64,000 nucleotides of DNA from Mycolicibacterium hassiacum DSM 44199 (GCF_900603025.1 NZ_LR026975.1:3534001-3598000), one strand, 5' to 3'; shown: positions 1 through 8,104, counted from the first letter of the stretch. The notes: generated by a model not told the origin, from the letters alone. Program-made: numbers and translations.

Positions 1-625
1 TCACGCACGTGGCACCCGTCGTCGTCGCTGTCGAAGAAGTGGCCGGTCAGCTGGTCTGTGGTCCAATCGATTCCGCCTCGGCGGCCGCGAGCCGGAGGTC
101 GCGGCGTGCTGCCGTGCCCGTGCCGGCAACCGTTTCGGCAAGTGGTCTTTCATCGCAGAACCGGCCACTCCGCCCGTGCCGCCCCGACGGTCCGGCGCAC
201 CGGGGGCCGTCGATGTCGTGATGTGGCGTGTCGGGACCATCAACCGAACTTAGACCTACCCGCTCGGAAGCGCCTGCCGCAGCCCCGATCCGCGTCGTGC
301 CCGAACACCGCAGTCCGCTCGGGTCGGTCGAACCGGAAAGTCCGGCCACGAGAGGGGGAGTACCCGCCGCGCACCTCCTTCCGGCCAGCTCGGAGCAAAC
401 ATGTCGGGGCACCGTGACCAGTTTGGCACAGGACATTGGCGTCGACATGCGCCAAAGCGGCAAACCGTCCTCACTCCGGCCGCCCTGACCTGGGCGAACA
501 CCGATGCCGACACCCCTCGCGATGCAGCAACTCGCCGGGGGATCGTGCAGAGAAAGCCGACCGTGAAGGTGGCCGAGGAGACGTATGGCCGGCATGCCCG
601 AACCGACGCGCCAGCACGCTAATCG
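1..625. other. Stretch without a supportable gene
   Basis: I see no gene here. Overlapping open frames exist on both strands but are low-complexity, Arg/Pro-rich translations typical of non-coding high-GC DNA. None has a convincing ribosome-binding site or a recognisable domain. The stretch lies downstream of the 3' end of the leftward tRNA-Ala gene. A gene running in from outside the window cannot be excluded. Confidence 0.5.
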
Positions 626-701
626 TGGTGGAGCTAAGGGGAATCGAACCCCTGACCTACTCGATGCGAACGAGTCGCGCTACCAACTGCGCCATAGCCC
701 C
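626..701 (-). tRNA. tRNA-Ala, anticodon CGC, with encoded CCA
   Basis: Read leftward, the 76 bases fold as a full cloverleaf. The acceptor stem GGGGCTA (from 701) pairs with TAGCTCC and carries a G3-U70 wobble, the classic alanine identity element. The anticodon arm ACTCG-TTCGCAT-CGAGT gives anticodon CGC, which reads GCG. The T arm contains TTCGATT, and the 3' CCA is encoded at 626-628. GCG is common in this GC-rich genome, so this is probably a heavily used isoacceptor. Confidence 0.95.
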
Positions 702-752
702 GTGATTCCGGTAGCACAGGTTACCAGCCCCGGGCCGCCGACCGGAAACCGG

Positions 753-1877
753 TCACTGCCCCGCGGCGCGAGGCAGGTCGAAGTGCCGGGAGAACGGCGT
801 GTACTCGAGATGTTCGAAGGCGGGATCCTCGTCATCGATGTCCAGCACGACCGAACCCGGCCGCCGGCGCCGCGCGGGCACCACATCGAAGTCCCGGTCC
901 CGGGCGTTCTGCACCCCGAGCCGTGACCGGGCGAGCCGCTCGGCGCGCCGCCGGCGCAGTTGTTCCTCGATGCGGGTCTGCCGACGCAGATAGGCCAGAT
1001 ACAGCACGGTCACCAGGGCCACCGAGGCGCACGCCCACCACAGCGTCGGGCTCACCGTGCACGCCGCCACCGCCGACGCCACCATCAGCACCAGCAGCGC
1101 CGAGAGCATGCGCTTGCGGAACCGGTACTTGCGCTCGGCCACCGCCGCGGCGGTCTTGGACTCGAAGCGGCGCCGCCGCGCCGCACTCACCGGGTCGGCC
1201 CGCAGCGGTTCGGGTTCCTCCGGCGGCGAGTCGTCCTCGAACTCGTCCTGGTACTCGGCTTCGGTCTCGTACGCGCCGTCGGTGTCGGCCTCGGGTTCGG
1301 CATCGACATCGGTGTCGGCCTCGGCGTCGGCATCGGGTTCGGCATCGGGTTCGGCACCGGGTTCGGCACCGGGTTCGGCACTGGCGGCATCATCGTCGAC
1401 AAGCTCGTCGTCGAGGGCCTCCGCGACGGGCTCCTCGACACGCAGTTCGAGCTGCTCGGCGCGCGGGGCGCTCGACCCGGCCGGCAACTCGGCCTCGGCG
1501 ACCACATCGACGTCGAGGTAATCGGGCTCGTCGGGGCGGCTGTCGGGGTCGTCGGCCGGCCCGACACGCATCACGGCCCGGCTGCCACGCGAACCGCGTT
1601 CCTCGATCGGATCGGCGTACTCGCTTTCGAACTCGTCCTCGAACTCGTCGAGGTCGTCATCGGACGGCCGCCAGTCCGGATCGTGCGCGTGCCCTGCGGC
1701 CGGTTTGCGGCGCCGCAGCAACCGCGAGTTGGCCGCACTGTTCAGCACCCGGGTCGCGAGGGCGACATCGCTGGTCCGGCGCACCGTCTCACGCTTGTTG
1801 ATGAGCATCGGGACCAGGACGAACAGCCAGAGAACGACGAGCGAGATCCAGAGGAGGGATTGGGGGATGCTTGGCAT
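753..1877 (-). CDS. glpR: Membrane protein with acidic linker, GlpR-like (Rv0996-type)
   Basis: The protein has 374 residues. One hydrophobic segment lies at about residues 7-26, a long Asp/Glu-rich disordered stretch at about 68-235, and two closely spaced membrane segments at about 268-308. A basic region follows, then a conserved-looking acidic/aromatic tail. The start ATG at 1877 is chosen because AAAGGAG lies 7-8 bases upstream and the protein then opens with MPSIPQSLLWISLVV. It is last in a leftward run galU, moeA-like, rimJ. In Corynebacterium the membrane receptor of the gephyrin-like divisome protein Glp is called GlpR. I infer this is its counterpart from position, topology and the Glp-like neighbour. 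The acidic part contains E-P-(D/G)-A repeats from a 12-bp DNA repeat. Confidence 0.6.
   Translation of the reverse strand: MPSIPQSLLWISLVVLWLFVLVPMLINKRETVRRTSDVALATRVLNSAANSRLLRRRKPAAGHAHDPDWRPSDDDLDEFEDEFESEYADPIEERGSRGSRAVMRVGPADDPDSRPDEPDYLDVDVVAEAELPAGSSAPRAEQLELRVEEPVAEALDDELVDDDAASAEPGAEPGAEPDAEPDADAEADTDVDAEPEADTDGAYETEAEYQDEFEDDSPPEEPEPLRADPVSAARRRRFESKTAAAVAERKYRFRKRMLSALLVLMVASAVAACTVSPTLWWACASVALVTVLYLAYLRRQTRIEEQLRRRRAERLARSRLGVQNARDRDFDVVPARRRRPGSVVLDIDDEDPAFEHLEYTPFSRHFDLPRAAGQ
1329..1376 (-). repeat. 12-bp coding minisatellite, four units
   Basis: Four head-to-tail 12-bp units, GGCATCGGGTTC (twice) then GGCACCGGGTTC (twice), lie inside the GlpR-like gene. On the coding strand each encodes Ala-Glu-Pro-Asp or Ala-Glu-Pro-Gly. 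Because 12 is a multiple of three, copy-number change would lengthen or shorten the acidic linker without breaking the frame. Confidence 0.85.
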
Positions 1878-2062
1878 GTCGCCTGCTCCTTTCCCCATCA
1901 AGGCTAGGTCCGTGACCTGCGCATCCGTGGCCGGCGCGCCGAGACAATTACACACCTGTAATTCACCCCCGGCAAGCACCACCAGTCACAAATGTCACAT
2001 TCGTAACAGCACTGGGACCTTGCCCGGTCGGCGTCGAGCGCCCGCGAACCCCCTCGCGCGGG

Positions 2063-2716
2063 TCAGGCCCAGCTGGCCTTGCCGCGCCGCACCAGCGCGG
2101 CGGTGGCCGATCCGTCGAGTTCCTCCACGGTGATCGCCACCAGCAGGTGATCCCGCCACGCCCCGTCGACCTGCAAGTATCGACGCAGCAGGCCCTCCTC
2201 ACGGAAACCGACCTTGGCCAGCACCGCGCGACTGGCCGCGTTCTCCGGCCGGACGGTGGCCTCCACGCGATGCAGCATCACCGGCCCGAAACAGTGATCG
2301 ACCCCCAGCGCCAGCGCCGCGGTGGCCACCCCTCCCCCGGTCTTCGCGCTGGCCACCCAGTAGCCGATCCACGCCGAACGCAACGCGCCGTGGGTGACGT
2401 TGCCGATGGTCAGCTGGCCGCTGAACTCACCGTCGACCTCGATGACATACGGCAGCATCCGGCCCTTGCGCGCCTCCGACCGCAACCCGGCGCACACCGA
2501 CGGCCAGGCCGCGAGGGAATGGCGAAGCTCCCAGTCGACACCCGTCTCGGGTTCCCACGGCTCGAGGTGGCTGCGGTCGGCCAGCCGGATTCGGCTCCAG
2601 TGCGCCCCGTCGCGCATCCGCACCGGACGCAGGCGCACCAGCCCGGCGGGCACCCGAAGCGGTCCGACCGGCTGCGGCCAGCCCGGATGCTGGGAGCTCG
2701 ACCGCCATCTGCTCAT
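2063..2716 (-). CDS. rimJ: GNAT N-acetyltransferase, RimJ-like
   Basis: At 217 residues this matches the RimJ/RimL family of acetyl-CoA-dependent N-terminal acetyltransferases, which modify ribosomal proteins or other alpha-amino groups. The GNAT signs are the N-terminal region LRPVRMRDGAHW, a central beta-strand region (GQLTIGNVTHGALRSAWIGYW), an acetyl-CoA-binding segment around KTGGGVATAALAL, and the C-terminal ENAASRAVLAKVGFREEG. It lies between the MoeA-like gene (21 bases upstream) and the GlpR-like gene, all leftward. The family is clear; the substrate is unknown. The position in a division cluster is conserved in related genomes (Rv0995 in M. tuberculosis, from memory). Confidence 0.8.
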   Translation of the reverse strand: MSRWRSSSQHPGWPQPVGPLRVPAGLVRLRPVRMRDGAHWSRIRLADRSHLEPWEPETGVDWELRHSLAAWPSVCAGLRSEARKGRMLPYVIEVDGEFSGQLTIGNVTHGALRSAWIGYWVASAKTGGGVATAALALGVDHCFGPVMLHRVEATVRPENAASRAVLAKVGFREEGLLRRYLQVDGAWRDHLLVAITVEELDGSATAALVRRGKASWA

Positions 2717-2737
2717 GTCCGCACGCCTGATGCCCGC

Positions 2738-4012
2738 TCAACCGCGCTGGGCCAGGAATGCGACGTCGACGACCTCTCCGGTGCGGATCTGTTCGGCCTC
2801 GCTCGGCACGATCACCAGACAGTTCGCCTCGGCCAGCGTGGCCAGCAGATGCGACGACGCGCCCGGAGCGCCCCCGAGCGCCTGAACGAGGTATTCGCCG
2901 GTGTCCTGGTCGCGCATCAACTGTCCGCGCAGGAAACCCTTGCGCCCGGCCACCGACGAGATCGGCGACAGGGTGCGGGCCTGCACGATGCGCCGATACG
3001 GCTGGCGCCGGCCCAGCGAGAGCCGGATCAGCGGACGCACCATCACCTCGAACACGATCAGGGCGCTGACCGGGTTCGACGGCAGCAGAAAGACCGGCAC
3101 CCGGTCGGGGCCGAGCTGACCGAAGCCCTGCACCGATCCGGGGTGCATGGCCACCCGGACCACCTCGATCTCGCCCAGTTCCGACAACACCTTGCGCACC
3201 CGCTCGGCCGCTTCACCGCCCACCGCACCGGAGATCACCACCACCTCGGCGCGGCTGAGCTGCCCTTCGACCACGTCGCGGAGCACCTTCGGGTCGGAGT
3301 CGACGATGCCGACCCGGTTGACCTCCGCGCCGGCGTCGCGGCCGGCCGCCGCCAGGGCGTAGGAGTTCACGTCGTAGACCTGGCCGTTGCCCGGCGTCCG
3401 GTTGATGTCGACGAGTTCACCGCCGACGCTGAGCACCGACAGCCGGGGCCGCGGATGCACCAGCACCCGCTCCCGCCCGACCGCGGCGAGCAGCCCCACC
3501 TGGGCCGGCCCGATGATCGTGCCCGCCCGCACCGCGACATCGCCGGGTTGCACGTCGTCGCCGGTGCGCCGGACGTAGGCGCCGGACGGCACCCCGCGCA
3601 GCACCTTCACCCGCGACTCGCCGCCGTCGGTCCAGCGCAGCGGAAGCACCGCGTCGGCCAGCGTCGGCAACGGCGCTCCGGTCTGCACCCGCACCGCCTG
3701 CCGCGGCTGCAACCGGGTCGGGGTGCGCGCGCCCGCCTCGATCACCCCCATCACCGGCAGGGTGACCTCCCGGCCCGCTTCACCCCCATCGGCCCCGTCA
3801 CCGCCGTCGGCGCCCGCGCCGACCACGTCGACGCTGCGCACGGCGTATCCGTCGATGGCGGCCTGATCGAACCCCGGCAGCGGGCGTTCGGTCACCACCT
3901 CCTCGGCGCACATCAACCCCTGCGCCTCGGCGATGGCTACCCGCACCGGCCTGGGAGCGACGGCGGCGGCCGTTACCCGAGCCTGCTGCTCCTCCACCGA
4001 CCGCAAGTACAC
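2738..4012 (-). CDS. glp: Gephyrin/MoeA-like protein, probably the divisome factor Glp
   Basis: The 424 residues have the domain order of MoeA. The MoeA N-terminal signature survives as PGFDQAAIDGYAVR (about 47-60). The molybdotransferase core has changed where the true enzyme is catalytic: STGDEL reads SVGGEL, SGGVSVGEADY reads SGAVGGEAAER, the lysines of AIKPGKP are replaced (AMHPGSV), and LPGNPVS is LPSNPVS. This fits the repurposed, non-molybdenum Glp scaffold of corynebacterial division rather than an active MoeA. The start is ambiguous: the GTG at 4012 sits too close to AGAAAGG, while the TTG two codons later has about 7-base spacing. It follows galU closely and precedes rimJ and the GlpR-like gene. 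Confidence 0.75.
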   Translation of the reverse strand: MYLRSVEEQQARVTAAAVAPRPVRVAIAEAQGLMCAEEVVTERPLPGFDQAAIDGYAVRSVDVVGAGADGGDGADGGEAGREVTLPVMGVIEAGARTPTRLQPRQAVRVQTGAPLPTLADAVLPLRWTDGGESRVKVLRGVPSGAYVRRTGDDVQPGDVAVRAGTIIGPAQVGLLAAVGRERVLVHPRPRLSVLSVGGELVDINRTPGNGQVYDVNSYALAAAGRDAGAEVNRVGIVDSDPKVLRDVVEGQLSRAEVVVISGAVGGEAAERVRKVLSELGEIEVVRVAMHPGSVQGFGQLGPDRVPVFLLPSNPVSALIVFEVMVRPLIRLSLGRRQPYRRIVQARTLSPISSVAGRKGFLRGQLMRDQDTGEYLVQALGGAPGASSHLLATLAEANCLVIVPSEAEQIRTGEVVDVAFLAQRG

Positions 4013-4065
4013 GCCTTTCTCGCTGCTGGTCTCACCCGTTGGTGAGCGCGCGGCCCGCTGCGCGG

Positions 4066-4980
4066 CTACTTGTCGTCGGTCAGGCCCAACCGTTCGATGA
4101 GCCAGCGGCGCAATTCGGGTCCGTAATCGTCGCGCTCCAACGCAAAGTCAACCGCAGCCTTCAGGTAGCCGCCGGGATTTCCCAAGTCGTGTCGGGAGCC
4201 GCGGTGCACCACCACATGAACCGGGTGGCCCTCCTTGATCAACAGCGCGATCGCATCGGTGAGCTGGATCTCGCCGCCGGCGCCGCGCGGCACACGCCGC
4301 AGCGCATCGAAGATCGCGCGGTCGAGGATGTAGCGGCCCGCCGCGGCGTACGGTGACGGCGCGTCCTCGGCCTTGGGTTTCTCCACCATGCCCTTGACCC
4401 GCAACACGTCCGGGTCGTCGGAGTCCGGAATCGGCTCGACATCGAACACGCCGTACGCGCTGATCTCCTCGGGCGGCACCTCGATGGCGCACAGCACCGA
4501 ACCGCCGTAGCGGGCGCGGACCTTCGCCATCGTCACCAACACGCCGGTCGGCTGCACGAGGTCGTCGGGCAGCAGCACCGCGATCGCGTCCTCGTCGGGG
4601 GTCAGGCTGGATTCGACACAGCTCACGGCGTGCCCCAGACCCAGCGGCTCGTCCTGGATGACGGACTCGACCTTGATCAGAGCCGGCGCACGGCGCACCT
4701 TCTCGAGCATCGACTTCTTGCCCCGGGCCTCGAGGGTGCCCTCGAGCACCAGGTCGTGAACGAAGTGCGCGACGACGCTGTCCTTGCCCTCCGACGTCAC
4801 GATGATCAGCCGCTCACAACCTGCCTCGGCGGCCTCGGCGGCCACCAGTTCGATGCCGGGGGTGTCCACGACCGGCAGCAGTTCCTTCGGAACCGTCTTC
4901 GTGGCGGGAAGAAACCTGGTCCCCAATCCTGCCGCCGGGACAACTGCGGTGTACGGAATCGGTACCTCAGGTGCTTTCAT
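4066..4980 (-). CDS. galU: UTP--glucose-1-phosphate uridylyltransferase
   Basis: The enzyme makes UDP-glucose from UTP and glucose-1-phosphate for trehalose, glycolipid and polysaccharide synthesis in the cytoplasm. At 304 residues it has the family's usual length. The nucleotide-binding signature GLGTRFLPATKTVPKEL is at about residues 18-35. The C-terminal part has the expected sugar-nucleotide segments (GGEIQLTDAI). The ATG at 4980 gives the typical start MKAPEVPIPYTAVVPAAG. The gene is divergent from the 5-FTHF cyclo-ligase gene with only 62 bases between, so the promoters face each other. It is first in the leftward division cluster. Confidence 0.93.
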   Translation of the reverse strand: MKAPEVPIPYTAVVPAAGLGTRFLPATKTVPKELLPVVDTPGIELVAAEAAEAGCERLIIVTSEGKDSVVAHFVHDLVLEGTLEARGKKSMLEKVRRAPALIKVESVIQDEPLGLGHAVSCVESSLTPDEDAIAVLLPDDLVQPTGVLVTMAKVRARYGGSVLCAIEVPPEEISAYGVFDVEPIPDSDDPDVLRVKGMVEKPKAEDAPSPYAAAGRYILDRAIFDALRRVPRGAGGEIQLTDAIALLIKEGHPVHVVVHRGSRHDLGNPGGYLKAAVDFALERDDYGPELRRWLIERLGLTDDK

Positions 4981-5042
4981 CGTTCACACACTAATCTCCA
5001 TCGGGCGGTTGTTCGCCCTGAGCCGGTTATCGGGAGGAAGCG

Positions 5043-5693
5043 GTGCGGGATGCAAAAGCCGAGATCCGCACCGCAATCCTGGCGGCCCGCCGGGCGGTGT
5101 CGCGGCAACGCCACGAGGCCGAGGCGCGGCGACTGGCCGCGCATCTGCCGGCGTTGGTCGAGACCTCCTCGACGGCCCGGTCCGGGGCTGCGGTGGTGAT
5201 CTGCGCCTATGTGCCGGTGGGCTCGGAGCCCGGTTCGACGACCCTGGTCGACACCCTTCACGGTCTGGGAGCCCGGGTGCTGCTGCCGGTCGCCCGCCGC
5301 GGTGCGGACGGCGAACCGCAGCCGTTGCGGTGGGCCGAGTACCGCCCGGGTGAGCTCGTCGAGGCACCCATGCGGCTGCGCGAACCGTCCGGGCCAGCGC
5401 TGGATCCCGACACGATCCGCACCGCCGCACTGGTGCTGGTGCCGGCGCTGGCCGTGGATCGGCGCGGTGTGCGGTTGGGCCGCGGCGCGGGGTTCTACGA
5501 CCGCTCGCTGCGGATGGCCGATCCCCGTGCCCGGCTGGTCGCGGTGGTGCGTGACGACGAGCTCGTCGACACGCTGCCGGCCGAACCGCACGACGTACCG
5601 ATGACTCACGCGTTGACTCCCCACCGGGGTGTCGTCGAACTGGGCGCCGAGACGGGCGAGGCACGCTCGGCGGGAATCACACCCCGCAAGTAG
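5043..5693 (+). CDS. 5-formyltetrahydrofolate cyclo-ligase
   Basis: The enzyme converts 5-formyl-THF to 5,10-methenyl-THF using ATP, so that folate stored as folinate returns to one-carbon metabolism. At 216 residues it has family length. The ATP/folate-binding motif GRGAGFYDR is at about 145-154, and the N-terminal pattern K..IR..IL.AR is present. The GTG start at 5043 is placed by GGGAGG about 6 bases upstream. It is followed after 57 bases by the CIRCE-controlled zinc-ribbon gene. Homologue of Rv0992c by order. Confidence 0.88.
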   Translation: MRDAKAEIRTAILAARRAVSRQRHEAEARRLAAHLPALVETSSTARSGAAVVICAYVPVGSEPGSTTLVDTLHGLGARVLLPVARRGADGEPQPLRWAEYRPGELVEAPMRLREPSGPALDPDTIRTAALVLVPALAVDRRGVRLGRGAGFYDRSLRMADPRARLVAVVRDDELVDTLPAEPHDVPMTHALTPHRGVVELGAETGEARSAGITPRK

Positions 5694-5698
5694 CGGTT

Positions 5699-5725
5699 CT
5701 AGCACTTGAGCCGCTAGAGTGCTAA
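5699..5725 (+). promoter_or_regulatory. CIRCE element, HrcA operator
   Basis: The inverted repeat CTAGCACTT, 9 bases, GAGTGCTAA matches the CIRCE consensus TTAGCACTC-N9-GAGTGCTAA. The right arm is exact, the left arm differs at two positions, and the spacer is exactly nine. It lies 25 bases before the start of the Ruc-like gene, so HrcA would repress that gene until heat or proteotoxic stress. Confidence 0.88.
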
Positions 5726-5750
5726 CAGTTTGACCACCTCGGAGGTTTTC

Positions 5751-6059
5751 GTGCCTACGTATTCCTACGCGTGCACCGAGTGCGACCATCGGTTCGACGT
5801 CGTGCAGTCGTTCAGCGACGAGTCGCTGACCACCTGCCCGCAGTGCGAGGGCCGGCTGCGCAAGGTGTTCGGCAACGTGGGGGTGGTGTTCAAGGGCAGC
5901 GGGTTCTACCGCACGGACAGCCGGGAGTCGTCGAAGAAGAGCTCGAACGGGTCGTCGAGCAGCTCCGAATCGTCGTCGAGCTCCTCGGAGAAGTCTTCGT
6001 CGTCCTCGTCCGATTCGTCCAGCTCGTCCAGCTCCACCAAGACCGCGGCCGCAAGCTAG
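5751..6059 (+). CDS. ruc: FmdB-type zinc-ribbon protein with Ser-rich tail, Ruc-like chaperone
   Basis: The 102-residue protein has a putative zinc ribbon with cysteines at 8, 11, 29 and 32 (CTEC, CPQC) and a disordered C-terminal half made almost wholly of Ser, Lys and Glu. This is the layout of M. tuberculosis Rv0991c (Ruc), a redox-regulated chaperone whose cysteines lose zinc on oxidation and which works with the Hsp70 system. The GTG at 5751 is the start because GGAGG lies five bases upstream and MPTYSYACTEC is the conserved N terminus. A longer frame begins at 5730. The CIRCE operator just upstream places it in the HrcA heat-shock regulon. Confidence 0.87.
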   Translation: MPTYSYACTECDHRFDVVQSFSDESLTTCPQCEGRLRKVFGNVGVVFKGSGFYRTDSRESSKKSSNGSSSSSESSSSSSEKSSSSSSDSSSSSSSTKTAAAS

Positions 6060-6170
6060 CAACCCCGGCCGACTCCCCGGTTATCCCCAGGTCCCGTATC
6101 CCGAGGCGGTTATCCCCAGGCGGGGTGCACGCCCCCGCCGGCGTCGCCGTCGACGCCATACGTTGACGGC

Positions 6171-6818
6171 GTGAGGCAGTCTCTCGATCCCTCGCTGTGG
6201 GGCCGGCTGCTCGACGGGTGGCGGCCGGACTGGTCGCGCACGGTAGCGGCACGGCGGACGGCGGCCGCAGGTCTGGTGGTCCTGGCCGCCGTCGCCGCGT
6301 TTCGGCCCGATCCCGGCGAGGATCGCGTCGATGTCGTTGTCGCCGCCCGCGACCTGCGCCCCGGGCATGCGCTGGACACCGCCGATGTCCGGGTCGAAAG
6401 CCGTGCTGCGGCAGGTGTTCCCGACGGTGCGCACGTCGATCCGGCGGCGGTCGTGGGCGCGACGCTGGCCGGTCCGGTCCGCCGCGGTGAGGTGCTGACC
6501 GACGTGCGCGTCCTGGGGGCCCGGTCTGCCGAGGCGGCGGCTGGTCCGAACGCCCGCCTGGTGCCGTTGCGTCTCGAGGACCCCGCACTGGTCGACCTGA
6601 TCCGTCCCGGCGATGTGGTCGATGTGCTCGTCGCCGGCGCCGACGGCGCGGCACCCGAGGTGGTGGCCTCGGGCGCGGTGGTGGTGCTGGTGTCGCCGGC
6701 CGGCGACGGCTTCGGCGCGACGGACGAGCGGGTGGTGCTGGTGGCGACGCCGGCGCGGGACGCCACCCGGGCAGCCGGTGCGGCGCTGCAGCGGGCGGTG
6801 ACGCTGACCCTGCACTGA
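6171..6818 (+). CDS. Membrane-anchored SAF-domain protein
   Basis: The protein has 215 residues. A short cytoplasmic N terminus leads into one membrane segment at about 28-44, then a SAF domain (VVVAARDLRPGHALDTADV, about 55-75) of the kind found in CpaB/RcpC pilus assembly proteins and flagellar FlgA. The rest (LVPLRLEDPALVDLIRPGDVVDVLV) resembles the CpaB C-terminal region. In pilus systems such proteins act at the periplasmic side of the secretin. No other pilus gene is visible here, so the role is unknown. The GTG start at 6171 is the only one that keeps the N terminus. It ends 42 bases before the IS element. Confidence 0.65.
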   Translation: MRQSLDPSLWGRLLDGWRPDWSRTVAARRTAAAGLVVLAAVAAFRPDPGEDRVDVVVAARDLRPGHALDTADVRVESRAAAGVPDGAHVDPAAVVGATLAGPVRRGEVLTDVRVLGARSAEAAAGPNARLVPLRLEDPALVDLIRPGDVVDVLVAGADGAAPEVVASGAVVVLVSPAGDGFGATDERVVLVATPARDATRAAGAALQRAVTLTLH

Positions 6819-6860
6819 ACCCGCCGGTGCGGTCGGCCGACAGCCGATGCCGATATCGAA

Positions 6861-6886
6861 TGGGTCTGCTGCACGAACAGGTGACA
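6861..6886 (+). repeat. IS3-family element, left terminal inverted repeat
   Basis: 26 bases starting TGGGTCTGCTGCACGAAC. It is a perfect match to the reverse complement of 8105-8130, and identity stops abruptly inside the element. Confidence 0.95.
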
Positions 6887-6893
6887 GTTTCGG

Positions 6894-7754
6894 TCACGCG
6901 GCCTGACTGGCCGGTGTGGTCATGATGGCTTCGAACTCGATGGGGGTCAACCGGTCGAGGCCGGCCTGGCGCCGGCGGCGATGGTAGGTCCGTTCGATCC
7001 AGATGACGATCGCGATCCGCAGCTCTTCTCGGGTGCGCCAACGGCGGCGGTCCAAGACGTTCTTCTGCAGCAGGCTGAAGAAGCTCTCCATGGCTGCGTT
7101 GTCGCCGGCCGCGCCGACGCGCCCCATGGAGCCGACCATGTCGTGATGGTGCAGCGCGTGTACGAATCTCCTTGACCTGAACTGAGATCCACGATCCGAA
7201 TGCAGAATGCACCCGGCGACATCTCCGCGTCGGGCTACCGCGCTGTGCAGTGCACGGGTGGCCAGTCGGGACTTCATCCGGGAGTCGATGCTGTAGCCGA
7301 CGATGCGGTTGGAGAACACGTCTTTGATGGCGCAGAGGTAGAGCTTGCCCTCGCCGGTGCGGTGTTCGGTAATATCGGCCAGCCACAGCTGATTCGGCGC
7401 CTCAGCGGTGAAGTCACGTTCGACGAGATCGTCGTGGACTGGTGGGCCGGGCTTGCCGTTCTTGCCGCGTTTGCGCTTGCCGAACACGCTCCACAGGCGA
7501 TTGTGCGAGCAGATGCGCCACGCGGTGCGCTCGGCCATCGGTTCGCCGGCGTCGCGGGCCTCTTCGGCCAGGTAGCGGTACCCGAACTCGGAGTCCTCGT
7601 GGTGAGCGTCGAACAGGGCGTTGGCGCGGTAGGCCTCAACGAGGTCGGCGTCGGTGACTGGGGCGGCCAGCCAGCGGTAATACGGTTGGCGGGCGAGCTT
7701 GAGTACCCGGCACGTCACCGCGACGGGGATCCCGTCGGCGGCGAGCTCTTTCAC
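6894..7754 (-). CDS. IS3-family transposase, catalytic subunit OrfB
   Basis: The protein has 286 residues with an rve-type integrase core. The DDE residues appear in WLADITE, LHSDRGSQF and AAMESFFSLLQK. The N-terminal HTH_21-like region (PYYRWLAA) and the C-terminal DRLTPIEFEAIM are typical of IS3. The GTG at 7754 overlaps the orfA stop by four bases. In the cell the active form is normally an OrfA-OrfB fusion made by -1 frameshifting. Reading back in this frame gives KRLYPLVKEL, which is how OrfB domains usually begin, so the fusion should join at the A-run near 7769-7772. Confidence 0.92.
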   Translation of the reverse strand: MKELAADGIPVAVTCRVLKLARQPYYRWLAAPVTDADLVEAYRANALFDAHHEDSEFGYRYLAEEARDAGEPMAERTAWRICSHNRLWSVFGKRKRGKNGKPGPPVHDDLVERDFTAEAPNQLWLADITEHRTGEGKLYLCAIKDVFSNRIVGYSIDSRMKSRLATRALHSAVARRGDVAGCILHSDRGSQFRSRRFVHALHHHDMVGSMGRVGAAGDNAAMESFFSLLQKNVLDRRRWRTREELRIAIVIWIERTYHRRRRQAGLDRLTPIEFEAIMTTPASQAA

Positions 7755-8059
7755 GAGCGGGTAGAGCCTTTTCCCGGCAGGTTGGCCTGTGACAGATACG
7801 CCGCGGCCCGGCGCAGCACCTCGTTCTCCAGCTCGAGCAGCTTGATCCGACGCCGGGCCTCACGCAGCTCACCGGACTCGCTGGTGGTTCTACCGGGCTT
7901 GGTGCCCTCGTCGATGTCGGCCTGGCGAAGCCATTTGTGCAGCGTCATCGGGTGCACACCGAAATCGGTGGCGATCTGCTCGATCGTCACACCGTCTTCG
8001 CGGTTGCGGGCCACGCGCACGACGTCGTCGCGGAACTCACGGGGATAGGGCCTTGCCAT
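7751..8059 (-). CDS. IS3-family OrfA, DNA-binding subunit
   Basis: The protein has 102 residues. A helix-turn-helix (TIEQIATDFGVHPMTLHKWL, about 23-42) is followed by a leucine-zipper-like helix (RRRIKLLELENEVLRRAAAYL) used for multimerisation of IS3 transposases. The start ATG at 8059 gives MARPYPREFRDDVVRVAR, the normal family N terminus. A longer frame extends into the terminal repeat and is unlikely to be used. The last codons overlap orfB. Confidence 0.9.
   Translation of the reverse strand: MARPYPREFRDDVVRVARNREDGVTIEQIATDFGVHPMTLHKWLRQADIDEGTKPGRTTSESGELREARRRIKLLELENEVLRRAAAYLSQANLPGKGSTRS
7767..7775 (-). promoter_or_regulatory. Probable -1 ribosomal frameshift site in the IS element
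   Basis: On the coding strand the sequence GGGAAAAGG lies seven codons before the orfA stop. Slipping back one base on the AAAAG run joins orfA (...LPGK) to the orfB frame (RLYPLVKELAADG). This is the usual A-rich slippery position in IS3 elements. Use of the site is inferred. Confidence 0.6.
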
Positions 8060-8104
8060 GGGGACATCCTTCCAGCCTGCCCACGCTGGACAAGCCAACT
8101 CAGA

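Noticed and set aside
1..625. Region beside tRNA-Ala considered as an integrated element
   Set aside because: No integrase, no duplicated tRNA 3' end and no mobility genes can be seen; too little sequence is available beyond it.
923..1907. Long open frames on the + strand opposite the GlpR-like gene
   Set aside because: They are mirror frames of the acidic repeat region, give Arg/His/Gly-rich nonsense and have no start context.
2147..4045. 632-residue open frame on the + strand
   Set aside because: It is antisense to rimJ and the MoeA-like gene, which are clearly real. The composition (His/Arg/Gln-rich) is that of a shadow frame in high-GC DNA.
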